Part shown: one piece after another, positions 28,198-36,800 of the stretch
Position numbering within the stretch: position 1 is the stretch's first letter
Layout: each line of letters opens with the position of its first letter
Assembly (NCBI RefSeq): GCF_018613575.1
Contig: NZ_JAGGPX010000005.1
Span: 71,374 to 125,737, forward strand
Direction of reading: 5' to 3'
Length of the DNA stretch: 54,364 nucleotides
Origin: Planococcus sp. ISL-110
GTDB lineage: Bacteria > Bacillota > Bacilli > Bacillales_A > Planococcaceae
Translations under genes and position numbers: made by a program
The notes under the pieces: generated by a model
Seen by the model: only the letters and a program-made list of their open reading frames with translations
What the model was told of the DNA's origin: nothing
Databases searched by the model: none

Positions 28198-28284
28198 GTA
28201 GATGAAGATATCAATATAACAACGGAAGAAGGCATGGAAGAGATTATTCCACATGAAGAACCGAAAGAAGGAGAAGAAGATTAA
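28198..28284 (+). pseudogene. Acidic C-terminal gene remnant (unidentified)
   Basis: Reading from 28198 gives VDEDINITTEEGMEEIIPHE then EPKEGEED and a stop at 28282-28284. The frame is closed by TGA two codons upstream (28192-28194), so only a tail survives. A hairpin follows at 28293, as expected at a gene end. Could be chance; I do not recognise the family. Confidence 0.3.
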
Positions 28285-28292
28285 TAATTTCC

Positions 28293-28330
28293 AAGTCCAT
28301 CGCGAAGAAAATTGCAATGGACTTTTAGTT
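28293..28330 (+). terminator. Hairpin after the 28198 remnant
   Basis: AAGTCCAT(c)GC pairs with GC(a)ATGGACTT, then TTAGTTT. Confidence 0.45.
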
Positions 28331-28474
28331 TCTACCCTTTTTCCTTTTAAATCGTCGGCAAGGCCGTTACAATCAAGTTCGTTAGGATAAAAAAATGATT
28401 AAAGCATTACAAAACAGCAGAGATAAGACAGGACCTGGGGAGGGGTTAAAATTTCATTCGAATGGTTAAGTACA

Positions 28475-29905
28475 TTGAGTAATCTTTTTATCCTATTGAA
28501 CATGGTTCTGGCGTGTTTTATTTTATTTGCTGAACGGAAAACGGCCTCTTCGGCGTGGGCGTGGATATTGATCCTTTTCTTTATACCGATCATCGGCTTT
28601 ATCCTGTACTTGTTATTTGGAAAGCCGTTGAGACCGGAGCGGCTAAAGCGTCCGGTTGCTTACGAGAACCCCGAGTTTGTGGCTACGAAGGAGCGGCAGC
28701 TGGCCGAAATGAGAAATGGCAACTTGAGTCCGGCTTCACCCGTTGTGAAAGACTGGATGGCCCTCATCAGGATGAATGCAGCCAGGACCGGTGCTCCTTT
28801 ATCGACAGCCTCGAATCTCCAGCTGTTCAACGATGGCCAAAAGAAGTTCGATGCCTTGTTTGAAGACATCCGCCACGCGCAGGACCATATCCATCTGCAG
28901 TATTACATCCTGAAAAATGATGAACTGGGGAAACGGTTGCTGGCGCTGCTGACCGAAAAAGCGCAGCAAGGGGTAAACGTGCTGTTCCTGTATGATGATT
29001 TGGGCTCCAAGCATCTGCCGAAACGCTTTTTTAAGGAGTTTGAGGCCGCTGGCGGGAAGACGGCGGCGTTTCTGCCGATGCTATTGTCTAGTATCAATCC
29101 ACGGCTGAACCACCGCAATCACCGGAAGCTCGTTGTGGTAGATGGTTCGGTTGGCTATACAGGAGGCTTTAATGTCGGAGACGAATACGTGGGGAAGAAA
29201 AAAGAGTTTGGCTATTGGCGGGACACGCATATCCGGCTGGAAGGGGAGGCGGTGCATTCTCTGCAACACCGGTTCTTTATCGACTGGAATCAGACCAGCG
29301 AAACCTACCCGATCAAGTATGCGGAACGTTATTTCCCAAAGGTGGACAACCAAACCGGAAAGGCGATGCAGCTGGTCGCGAGCGGACCCTTGGAGCGGCA
29401 TGAAGATATCAAAAACGGCTACTTGAAGATGATCCATCATGCCCGGGAATCCATCTATCTGCAGACTCCGTATTTCATCCCGGATAAATCCATCATGGAC
29501 GCTTTGAAGACAGCGGCGCTTGGGGGCGTGGACGTTCAAATCATGATTCCCCACCTAGCGGATCATCCTTTTGTCCATTCTGCAACGCTATCGTTTGTCC
29601 GCGAACTGTTGTCGGACGGCATCAAGGTGTACAGCTACAAAAACGGATTCATGCACGCCAAGACGCTGATCGTTGACCAACAAGTTTATTCGGTCGGGTC
29701 GGCCAATATGGATATCCGCAGCTTCTCGCTGAATTTCGAATTGAATGCCTTCGTCTACGATGCGCAGTCGGCGATTGAGATGGCGGAACTTTTTGTTCAG
29801 GACAAACAGCTATCCGTCCAATTGACAGAAGAAATATTTGAGAGTCAGTCATGGTTCGACAAGGTGAAACAGGCCGTTGCGAATCTTGTGTCGCCTGTAT
29901 TGTGA
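28475..29905 (+). CDS. cls: Cardiolipin synthase
   Basis: 476 residues. Joins two phosphatidylglycerols at the membrane. Two N-terminal transmembrane helices (about 1-45), then two phospholipase D domains with HKD motifs: HRKLVVVD from His216 and HAKTLIVD from His394. The start is uncertain. TTG 28475 is the first conventional start but lacks a nearby ribosome site, whereas a strong GGGGAGGGG sits just before an in-frame ATT at 28451, which would add eight residues (ISFEWLST). Transcribed alone, ending at the long hairpin at 29954. Confidence 0.93.
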   Translation: MSNLFILLNMVLACFILFAERKTASSAWAWILILFFIPIIGFILYLLFGKPLRPERLKRPVAYENPEFVATKERQLAEMRNGNLSPASPVVKDWMALIRMNAARTGAPLSTASNLQLFNDGQKKFDALFEDIRHAQDHIHLQYYILKNDELGKRLLALLTEKAQQGVNVLFLYDDLGSKHLPKRFFKEFEAAGGKTAAFLPMLLSSINPRLNHRNHRKLVVVDGSVGYTGGFNVGDEYVGKKKEFGYWRDTHIRLEGEAVHSLQHRFFIDWNQTSETYPIKYAERYFPKVDNQTGKAMQLVASGPLERHEDIKNGYLKMIHHARESIYLQTPYFIPDKSIMDALKTAALGGVDVQIMIPHLADHPFVHSATLSFVRELLSDGIKVYSYKNGFMHAKTLIVDQQVYSVGSANMDIRSFSLNFELNAFVYDAQSAIEMAELFVQDKQLSVQLTEEIFESQSWFDKVKQAVANLVSPVL

Positions 29906-29953
29906 CCAAATCCATCCTTGATCAAGCAGACTGTGGGAACGGCCTGATGAAAA

Positions 29954-30008
29954 CCAAAAGAAGAAGCGCCGATTTCTATTTTTTAGAAATCGGTGCTTCT
30001 TCTTTTGG
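29954..30008. terminator. Bidirectional terminator of cls
   Basis: A 25-bp stem (ccaaaagaagaagcgccgat... paired with ...atcggtgcttcttcttttgg, one G-T pair) around a T-rich loop. Confidence 0.9.
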
Positions 30009-30060
30009 AATCAACTCCGACTGCAAAATCCAGTATGGAAAAAGCGAAGAAATTGATAAT

Positions 30061-30105
30061 TGAACTAAACCCCAAATGGTAGACACTTTAAAAAAAGTGA
30101 CCCCA
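30061..30105 (+). mobile_element. IS-end-like sequence (right copy)
   Basis: TGAACTAAACCCCAAATGG, then GACACTTTAAAAAAAGTGACC, in the same orientation as the copy at 23326. No transposase frame is found beside it. The remaining bases of the 30009-30582 gap are AT-rich with no convincing gene. Confidence 0.35.
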
Positions 30106-30582
30106 TTTTGAAATGATCCGAAAAAGCTAGGAGAAATATTAAATGGTCTGTTGGATATGAATTCGATATACACTCGAAATTATATCGTTTTATTTTAAAG
30201 AATCAGAATTTTTTATCAAAAGAGACTAGTTCTAAGTTCGAGGGGTAAAGAAGTAAAGAGATTCAAAGAGATAATTTATCCAAATGGCTCTTCATCCCGG
30301 CAGAATAGTTAATTCGATGCGTACTTTAATATTTAGTGGATCTGCTCATTAAGAAAAAGGAATCTTTTTACTGCCAAAGATGAAAAGAGCAATTTTGCCT
30401 GGCGGTTTGACGTCGGGACTGAGATTCGAAAATACAATTGCTTGAGGAATTTTCATCTTCAAACGGAAGGCGGCACAGCTTCTTTTTAAAGGTGGTTTTT
30501 TATCAATCAAAACAAAATCAATCAAAAATATCGCAGAGACAATATTTGTACCAGCCACAAATAGGAAAGGAGAATTCCACTT

Positions 30583-31941
30583 ATGCGCTTAAATTTTCTG
30601 CCTAGCGAAATCAGAAAATACTTTCAAATGTCTGAGCGGCAACGGAAACATGAGATAAGCATGTCGCTTTGGCATGTTCCGATTCTTTACATAGGAGCAG
30701 CCACCATTACTGCAGCGGTGACGATCTTTATCGATATGTATTTTGAACTTTCTTCACAATCCATTTCTTTTATTTTTGATTTTCAAGCTACCCAGTCGCT
30801 TGTCAGTACACTTATTAGCAGTGTCTTGCTTTTAAGTGCTTTTACGCTGAATATTTTGCTGATTGTATTGACAACGTTCAGCAGCCAATTTTCACCTCGT
30901 ATGCTGCAAAATTTTATCTCGGATCGACAGACTCAACATTATGTAGGCATTTTTAATGGCAGCTTTATTTATGTTTTAGTGACGTTTTTGTTCATCACTA
31001 ATTTTCAAAATAATGACTTTGTCTTGGTACCGATCATTACGGTTCTATTGACATTCATAACTGCGGTTATCTTCCTTTTTTTCATCAACCACGCTATTTA
31101 CTGGATGCAGGTGCATAACATCACCTTTAGCATGAAAAAAACATCTGAACAAATTGTTCGAAATACATTGAAAATAGATGTGGAAAATCTGAAAAAAGTG
31201 GAAGCGGGAGATTTAAAAGAGGTTTTTCGGAAAGATGCGAAAGAAGTGAACACAGCTTTCTCTGGATATCTTCAGCTTGTTGATTTTCAAGCGTTGGTTA
31301 ACAAAGCGCAAAAAGATAATATTATCATTGAACTCCATGAGAAAATTGGAAGCTTCCTTTTATTCAACAACCCACTGTTTTCCTACTGGGGCGAAGGAGC
31401 AGATGAAATAGATGAAGAAGCGTATAAGGAACTTATTTTATTTGGAAACAAAGAATTGGAAATTCAAGATAATGATTCAGCGATGAGTAAACTTGCAGAA
31501 GTAGCGATTAAGTCCATCAATAACGGAGACCCGCGCTCTGCAGTCAATGCCATTTACCAATTGGCCAATTTGATGCAGACAATCGATCATTTCATCACAT
31601 CTGCCCCGTATCTTGCTGACTCAGATGAGCAAGTCAGAGTGATTCTTCAGCCGCAACGGTTTGCCGATTCTTTGTACAGAGGATTCGGGATGATTAGGCA
31701 TTACGCCAAAGATGAGCTGCCAATTATTATCGAAATTATCACTGCGTTAAGAATGCTTGCGAAAGCGTCCGATCCGATACGCCATGAAGAGATTTGGAAT
31801 TTTGCCGAAAATACTGTTAACAATGTATCAAAAGATATTGTTTATGATATCGAACGTAAGTTGTTGCTGGAGAAAATATACCAGCTTGCAAAGATTACAG
31901 GGAATGAAAAAGAGTATCATAAACTGGAAAAAACACTATAG
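30583..31941 (+). CDS. DUF2254 membrane protein
   Basis: 452 residues. Four hydrophobic helices in the first 185 residues, with the DUF2254 signature region SSQFSPRMLQNFISDRQTQ between helices two and three, then a long soluble, mostly helical domain. Family function is unknown. ATG 30583 has AAAGGAG upstream with a 10-base gap. It is AT-rich like the Mn operon. Monocistronic by appearance; the palindromic hairpin at 32014-32045 lies 73 bases downstream of its stop. Confidence 0.8.
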   Translation: MRLNFLPSEIRKYFQMSERQRKHEISMSLWHVPILYIGAATITAAVTIFIDMYFELSSQSISFIFDFQATQSLVSTLISSVLLLSAFTLNILLIVLTTFSSQFSPRMLQNFISDRQTQHYVGIFNGSFIYVLVTFLFITNFQNNDFVLVPIITVLLTFITAVIFLFFINHAIYWMQVHNITFSMKKTSEQIVRNTLKIDVENLKKVEAGDLKEVFRKDAKEVNTAFSGYLQLVDFQALVNKAQKDNIIIELHEKIGSFLLFNNPLFSYWGEGADEIDEEAYKELILFGNKELEIQDNDSAMSKLAEVAIKSINNGDPRSAVNAIYQLANLMQTIDHFITSAPYLADSDEQVRVILQPQRFADSLYRGFGMIRHYAKDELPIIIEIITALRMLAKASDPIRHEEIWNFAENTVNNVSKDIVYDIERKLLLEKIYQLAKITGNEKEYHKLEKTL

Positions 31942-32013
31942 TAGAAAGCTGTACAAGTCTTCACTGTTTTACTCGAACTCTTTTATGAAATAATGAAAAG
32001 AATTGGGTTTGCC

Positions 32014-32045
32014 CATAGCTCACTAAATTTCTTGAGTGAGCTATG
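32014..32045. repeat. 11-bp inverted repeat after DUF2254 gene
   Basis: CATAGCTCACT (32014-32024) and AGTGAGCTATG (32035-32045) are exact complements around a 10-base loop. No T-run follows, so termination is uncertain. Confidence 0.5.
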
Positions 32046-32103
32046 CCGAAGCGGGTTGAAGATGAACGCACGAAATCTGACATGAATAATTTTCTATAGA
32101 TAG

Positions 32104-32289
32104 TTGGGGTTTCCTATGTACCGTTGACTGAAAAAGCGATTAAGGTTTCAAAAGAAGTCGGAGCAGCTTTCTGAACGTCTATGAAAGCATTCAAAAAGAT
32201 ATGGATAAAGGCAAGGGGGTTCAATTGGAAATATGTGAGATGCTAAAGAACAAGGGGCGTTCCATTATGGATTGGCCCTCTTCTTTTTG
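32104..32289 (+). pseudogene. Possible decayed gene, unidentified
   Basis: One frame reads GVSYVPLTEKAIKVSKEVGA and stops at about 32174; shifted by one base it continues LNVYESIQKDMDKGKGVQLE, then ICEMLKNKGRSIMDWPSSF and stop near 32289. Codon use and composition look protein-like across the shift, which suggests a gene broken by one indel. No family recognised. The rest of 31942-32388 holds only the hairpin. Confidence 0.3.
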
Positions 32290-32388
32290 AAGTTCATGAA
32301 CGAAGCAATCTACTTTATTGCGAAAAATAAATGTTCTTGTGATTTCAGTTGTAATTACAATGAAGTAGTCACCTTCTATAGAGACTAT

Positions 32389-32664
32389 TTAGTCTTCACG
32401 AATATTTTTTGAGGTGTAGCCAACATACAAAAAGACGAATCCGGTAACCAAAGTGGCAATAGCAAAAATAATACCAAAAAAACTGACCCCAATTCCAGCT
32501 TGAACGATAGGAGCGATGATTCCAAGAAAAATAGCATAAACTAAAAAAGGAAGTAGAAACACTGTCATATAGCCGGAATGGATCCACCGATGCCTCTTTT
32601 TTCCAGCAAATTTACTGACAGCAAAACTTAACAAAGAGATATACATGGCTAAAACCAGTATCAT
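32389..32664 (-). CDS. Small membrane protein, hypothetical
   Basis: 91 residues with three hydrophobic helices (about 2-17, 30-55, 58-82) and a charged C-terminus. ATG 32664 follows GGAGGCG at good spacing, so it is likely expressed. No family recognised. It stands alone between debris regions. Confidence 0.6.
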   Translation of the reverse strand: MILVLAMYISLLSFAVSKFAGKKRHRWIHSGYMTVFLLPFLVYAIFLGIIAPIVQAGIGVSFFGIIFAIATLVTGFVFLYVGYTSKNIRED

Positions 32665-33023
32665 AAGAACGCCTCCAATCAGTGATACTTATTAGTACTT
32701 TCGAGCGAGGATTACCCAAAAGAGAAAAAAATAGTGATGATCATCAGTGCTATTAAAATATTTATCACTTCAACTGCAGTTAAGTGAATAAGTTTGAAAC
32801 GAAGAGCTGTCGTTTTGATTTGGCATTGGCGCTTTTACTGTTTCACAATGATTTGGCCACGGCTCCAGACCAGCCATTCAGGCGCAAGCAATGGAAACTT
32901 TTTTTTAGTAGGCTATAGGAATCTGTTGCTTTAAACCCGGTTGAAAAAGTGTGCTGGCCGAAAACCATTGAGCACGTTTTTCTTGATAAAGTGATGTGGC
33001 CCAGCGCCACTTGTTCGAGTGCT
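32665..33023. other. Gene-poor region with possible debris
   Basis: No intact gene. Pieces on the minus strand may be decayed remains of the hydrolase whose N-terminus survives at 33024-33263, but frames are too broken to align by eye. Confidence 0.35.
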
Positions 33024-33263
33024 TTATTGGGGTATTGATGGATCCCGAAGCATGCGGTTTAACTTAACCTTTTTTTGGAAGAGCCATAAAAGAGGTTTGT
33101 CGGAAGTTCGGTTAGTATGCCCAGGCAAATCAACAGCAAGAAACCGAAAATTCGTAAGGTTCTTGGCCAGCGCTTCAAAAATTTCTTTCCGTTCCCCGAG
33201 TGCAGGTATGGCGACAATTGTTGGTCCGGTGTTTTCTTGATAGTATTGTACATATTGCAACAT
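33024..33263 (-). pseudogene. Alpha/beta hydrolase, truncated after N-terminal quarter
   Basis: 79 codons from ATG 33263, which has a perfect AGGAGGT 6 bases upstream. The protein begins as a normal alpha/beta hydrolase: TIVAIPALGERKEIFEALAK, then FRFLAVDLPGHTNRTSDKP (strand, oxyanion region and the DxPGH turn). After SDKP the similarity is lost and the frame stops; no nucleophile elbow GxSxG or catalytic His is found in continuation. A good start with a missing catalytic core marks a truncated gene. Confidence 0.65.
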
Positions 33264-33362
33264 TCAATGACCTCCTAAAAATTCCCTAGAGTCGATCATA
33301 TAACTATTTCGGCAACTACTGGATAATACCTGCTTGTTTATTGTTTAGATGGAAATGAAGAC

Positions 33363-33740
33363 ATGCAGAAAAAAGCGCAAACCAAGTGGGAAAAGAGTTT
33401 TCAGATGGTTTTTTCTATGAAGGGGCGACAGAAAGTGAAGAAATATTATGCTTGGGTGATCGGCAGTTTTGTTGTGGCTACGATTTTATGCGTTTTTGGG
33501 CAGGGAATGGCTCTTTTTTTGAGCGAGCATGTTGTGCACATTGAGCCTGTCTATTACTTGACCGGATTGACCATTCTCGGTATTTCCCTCTACGCGGTGA
33601 CTGCGATTTTTCTTTTTTTCTTGTTTAGGAACCAGGAATTTGTTTCGGACAATCGGGAAATCTATTTAATGATATTGGGTATAACTGCACCGAGCGCTTT
33701 TAGCTGGTCATTTTTTGTAACAGTAATGTGGTGGGGCTAA
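33363..33740 (+). CDS. Membrane protein, hypothetical
   Basis: 125 residues, basic N-terminus, three hydrophobic helices (about 28-54, 62-88, 102-122). No recognised domain. The ribosome site before ATG 33363 is weak (GGAAATGAAG). Codon use looks coding, but there is no other support. Confidence 0.55.
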   Translation: MQKKAQTKWEKSFQMVFSMKGRQKVKKYYAWVIGSFVVATILCVFGQGMALFLSEHVVHIEPVYYLTGLTILGISLYAVTAIFLFFLFRNQEFVSDNREIYLMILGITAPSAFSWSFFVTVMWWG

Positions 33741-33848
33741 AAGAGCTTCAATAGAAGGTTATCGATTCGACATGGCATCATGCATTAGCCACATTTCACA
33801 TGAAAAGGTGACAATAAGCAAGAACTTTAATAAATATAGGGCAGCCCG

Positions 33849-33857
33849 TGTTATAAT
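33849..33857 (+). promoter_or_regulatory. Extended -10 promoter of zinc-ribbon gene
   Basis: TGT-TATAAT, a full consensus -10 with extended TG, about 90 bases before the ATG at 33946. The leader of about 80 bases has no recognised structure. Confidence 0.5.
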
Positions 33858-33945
33858 GAGGAACTTAGGGCAGTTACGAACATGCCTTTAACTGAACGGA
33901 TGCCAAAAGCCTCCGCTTACCGATAGAATATGGAGGTGTAACATT

Positions 33946-34161
33946 ATGAACAAACGATGGACCTTTAAAGAAATTAAAGCATTTGTCGAAAAAAACTCGG
34001 ACAGTAAATTATTGTCGACGGAATATCACGGTTTTTCTCAAAAGCTGTTGTTTAAATGCGCATGCGGCAATAACTTTGAAAAAACATTTACGAAATTCAA
34101 TACGAAAAACCAGCGTAAATGCGACGTATGCCAACCGCCAAAAGCGCCTCGCGGCGAATAA
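33946..34161 (+). CDS. Small zinc-ribbon protein
   Basis: 71 residues. CAC (CxC, with GN) near residue 39 and CDVC near the end make a four-cysteine treble-clef or ribbon knuckle; the pattern YHGFSQKLLFKCACGNNFEKTF resembles the zinc modules found in phage-type endonuclease-associated proteins. Probably binds nucleic acid, but this is inference. ATG 33946 has GGAGGTG upstream, a consensus promoter lies at 33849 and a strong terminator follows, so this is a real single-gene unit. Confidence 0.7.
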   Translation: MNKRWTFKEIKAFVEKNSDSKLLSTEYHGFSQKLLFKCACGNNFEKTFTKFNTKNQRKCDVCQPPKAPRGE

Positions 34162-34170
34162 TGAATAACC

Positions 34171-34209
34171 AAAGCACTGATTTCTGTTCAAAGAAATCAG
34201 TGCTTTTTT
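34171..34209. terminator. Terminator of zinc-ribbon gene
   Basis: AAAGCACTGATTTCT pairs with AGAAATCAGTGCTTT, followed by a T-run. Confidence 0.92.
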
Positions 34210-34504
34210 AGTGTTGTACAAAAAGCTGCAGTGAAGAGTGTCTATAGCCAGCCGTCTTATCTGTCGTATTTATTGCTTTTGAAAATATGTTCGTCACTCC
34301 AAGCAGGTTACATCTGGTCAATTTTGATTGCTCAAAATTGAGATTCCATATAAGAATTCGATATTAATTTTGCAAAGCATAAAAAGGGCAAGCCAGTTAT
34401 AAAAACAAATGATAAAATTTAGGAACAATAATCTCTTGCCGTGATCGGCCGGAAAATAACTGCAGGAAATTATGAGGAAAATTTGCAGAAACGGGAGATG
34501 CACA

Positions 34505-35893
34505 ATGAAGTTGAAGGTATGGGGAGGAGTACTGGTCATTGCGATTGGAGTTATCGTTTTTCTGATCGTGAGGTCCACTCTGTTTTGCGAAGACTGCGGA
34601 AATCAGGAATCAGAGAAAGAACACGACACAATAAATGCGGTTTATGATATAGAGCTTTCTTTAAGCAAGACAGAAGAATTCCAAATAGCAGCTGCTATTG
34701 GCGTCACAAACTACTCGCGGGACACTTGGTCCGATATCGGGTTTTATTTGGTGCCAAATGCCATGAATTCGGAGGAAACACGGTTATACGAAGATGAGGA
34801 TCTGGAGATTGACGTTTCTTCCGTATCCGTTGACGGGCAAAAGGCAGAGTACAGTTTGAATAATAATGAATTGATGGTAGAGCTGAATACAAATCTGGAA
34901 CCAGCATCTGTGGTAAATGTGGCAGTAGAGTATTCCATGGTTTTGCCGCAAAATGGCATGCGGTTGTCTCAAGTGGACGACAATTTTTATTTGGCGCATT
35001 GGTATCCGATGCTCGGCCATTACCAAGATGGCTGGGACATTAAGGATTATGATTCGAAAGGTGAGTCCTACGATACAGATTACGGCGACTTTACCGTCAG
35101 CTTTGACTTGCCGAAAGATTATTTGGTCGCCAGTTCAGCTGAAGATGGGGCAACCGAAGCGGCATCTTCCGGCACAGTGCAAGGAGAAAACATCAAAGAT
35201 TTTTATCTGGCCATCATGAATCCGGACGAGTGGGAGTTTGAAACTGTACAAGCCAATAGCGCGGATCTGCGTGTATTTACGCCCCGTTCGGCGAATATGC
35301 TGGAGGAGACCTCTGAGCTGGCCGCAGACGCTTATGTGTATTTTGAAGAAAACATTGGCGATAACCCATTTGGAGAACTGGACATCATCGCAAATGATGG
35401 TTACATGGAATACCCGAATATTATTGAAGTGGCAGCAGATGAAGAATCTCAGGAATCCGTACTGGTGCATGAAATTGCCCATCAATGGTTTTATTTTATC
35501 GTGACGAACGATCCGTACAATGAAGCCTGGTTGGATGAGGGATTGACGGAATTCAGCAGCTCTCTTTTCATCAGCGACTATTATGACGATGATGAATACG
35601 GATTTTGGGGCGCATCAATGGCCCAAGAGTATTATCCGCCAGAAACCTATGTGAACTTGCCGCTCGACGAATTTGAAGAGGGGTCTTATTACTCCACCGT
35701 TTATGGCAAAGTCCCGATGCTGCTGAAAGAGTATTTTGACAACCTGGAGGGGGACAGGACGGCACTTGAATTCCTATCGGCTTATTACACAGAATACCAA
35801 TTCGAGCAAGTGGACACGGAGAAGTTCAAAGTATTTTTCGAAGAATATTTTGAAGGGGACCAAAGTGAGTTTTTGGACAGCTGGTTAAAATAG
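34505..35893 (+). CDS. M1-family (gluzincin) metallopeptidase, membrane-anchored
   Basis: 462 residues. One N-terminal hydrophobic helix (about 6-22) followed by CEDC, so the enzyme is exported and anchored. Zinc site HEIAHQ (His322, His326, catalytic Glu323) with Glu345 in NEAWLDEG at the exact HExxH-x18-E spacing of M1. DGYMEYP is the counterpart of the GxMEN substrate loop. It is much shorter than classical aminopeptidases N, lacking the large C-terminal domain. ATG 34505 has GGGAGATG upstream. The highly acidic exterior fits an extracytoplasmic protein. Terminator at 35907. Confidence 0.86.
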   Translation: MKLKVWGGVLVIAIGVIVFLIVRSTLFCEDCGNQESEKEHDTINAVYDIELSLSKTEEFQIAAAIGVTNYSRDTWSDIGFYLVPNAMNSEETRLYEDEDLEIDVSSVSVDGQKAEYSLNNNELMVELNTNLEPASVVNVAVEYSMVLPQNGMRLSQVDDNFYLAHWYPMLGHYQDGWDIKDYDSKGESYDTDYGDFTVSFDLPKDYLVASSAEDGATEAASSGTVQGENIKDFYLAIMNPDEWEFETVQANSADLRVFTPRSANMLEETSELAADAYVYFEENIGDNPFGELDIIANDGYMEYPNIIEVAADEESQESVLVHEIAHQWFYFIVTNDPYNEAWLDEGLTEFSSSLFISDYYDDDEYGFWGASMAQEYYPPETYVNLPLDEFEEGSYYSTVYGKVPMLLKEYFDNLEGDRTALEFLSAYYTEYQFEQVDTEKFKVFFEEYFEGDQSEFLDSWLK

Positions 35894-35906
35894 CGGAATA
35901 ACAGAG

Positions 35907-35938
35907 AGAAGAAACTTAATCAGAGTTTCTTCTTTTTT
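35907..35938 (+). terminator. Terminator of M1 peptidase gene
   Basis: AGAAGAAACT, loop taatcag, AGTTTCTTCT, T-run. Confidence 0.88.
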
Positions 35939-36003
35939 ATGGTTTCTTTAAAAAGTGCGAACTTCTTTGTTAAATTTTTTGAAAGACGAGGAGGGTATTT
36001 AAT

Positions 36004-36177
36004 ATGTCTAATGAGGTTCTTGCCATAGTTCTCTTAGTCTCTGCAGTGATTTGGGTTGCGGTTTCCAAAGAGGCTGTAAAACCATCAAAGGAAATAAATT
36101 GGCGGAAAATGATAACTTTATTGTCTGCAGGAACGGTATCGGCATTCGTTATCCGATATTTTTGGCAAACTTATTGA
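36004..36177 (+). CDS. Very small membrane protein, hypothetical
   Basis: 57 residues: MSNEVLAIVLLVSAVIWVAV, a short basic linker (KPSKEINWRK), then a second hydrophobic stretch ending IRYFWQTY. Two short helices with a basic loop. ATG 36004 is preceded by GAGGAGGG at 9 bases, a strong site. It lies 55 bases upstream of the lipoprotein gene and may share its transcript. Function unknown. Confidence 0.65.
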   Translation: MSNEVLAIVLLVSAVIWVAVSKEAVKPSKEINWRKMITLLSAGTVSAFVIRYFWQTY

Positions 36178-36232
36178 TGTGCATCAAGGAAAGGCGCTTG
36201 GTGACGAAGTATAGTAGGAAGAGAGGTGGCTT

Positions 36233-36709
36233 ATGAGAAAATTAGTGTTATTTCTATTGATTTCTTTATTCCTTGTAGCTTGCAGCAAAGATTCTTCAGT
36301 AGCGACCATAGCAAATCCATCGCCGGACCAAGAACTGTCCTTCAGTAAAGCAGGCTTGTCGCTGCTTCTTGAAGAGCATAGATACGTGGGATCGCCTTCT
36401 GTTATCGCAATGACGATCAAGAATGACAGTATGCAGGATTTTGGTTTCGGGGAATACTTCCATATTGAATTGAAACGAAAAAGCGGATGGCATATCCTGA
36501 TCCATTCTGACGCTGTATTCATAAATAATCCGCATCTGAATGACTTTGGCCGTGTGTTGGCGGCGGGAGACGAAACGGACATGAGGTTTTCCATTGAAGA
36601 ATTGGGGATTGAACTGGCTCCCGGTGAATACCGGATTGTCAAAACCTTCTTATCGCAAGAGGACCCATTTTTCGAAATATCGGTTGCCTCTCCTTTTAGC
36701 GTAGAATAA
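36233..36709 (+). CDS. Lipoprotein with Ig-like domain
   Basis: 158 residues. Signal peptide with lipobox LVAC (lipidated Cys17), a short Ser-rich linker, then a beta-rich domain (SVIAMTIKNDSMQDFGFGEY...LAPGEYRIVKTF) of the bacterial Ig-like type seen in small Bacillales lipoproteins. Exposed on the outer face of the membrane; function unknown. ATG 36233 follows GAGAGGTGG. It ends at a bidirectional terminator at 36719. Confidence 0.75.
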   Translation: MRKLVLFLLISLFLVACSKDSSVATIANPSPDQELSFSKAGLSLLLEEHRYVGSPSVIAMTIKNDSMQDFGFGEYFHIELKRKSGWHILIHSDAVFINNPHLNDFGRVLAAGDETDMRFSIEELGIELAPGEYRIVKTFLSQEDPFFEISVASPFSVE

Positions 36710-36718
36710 TCACAGTCA

Positions 36719-36769
36719 TCAAAAAACGTCTATTCAGAGCCTGAAAAGGCAAGGATAGACGTTTTTTGA
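36719..36769. terminator. Bidirectional terminator
   Basis: TCAAAAAACGTCTAT and ATAGACGTTTTTTGA are exact complements with a 21-base loop; it ends the lipoprotein gene and the convergent membrane-protein/flavodoxin cluster. Confidence 0.9.
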
Positions 36770-36800
36770 TGGGTTTTTATTAATAAGAATCGTTTCCTGT

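Noticed and set aside
28066..28317. 83-codon minus-strand frame
   Set aside because: Low-complexity Phe/Leu-rich translation of AT-rich debris, antisense to the acidic remnant and hairpin.
30349..30558. 69-codon minus-strand frame upstream of the DUF2254 gene
   Set aside because: GTG start without a ribosome site, overlaps the leader of the DUF2254 gene, no recognised domain.
34210..34504. ttttgattgctcaaaa near 34322 as a fourth FNR-type box
   Set aside because: Half-sites and spacing do not match TTGAT-N4-GTCAA and no -10 lies at the right distance.
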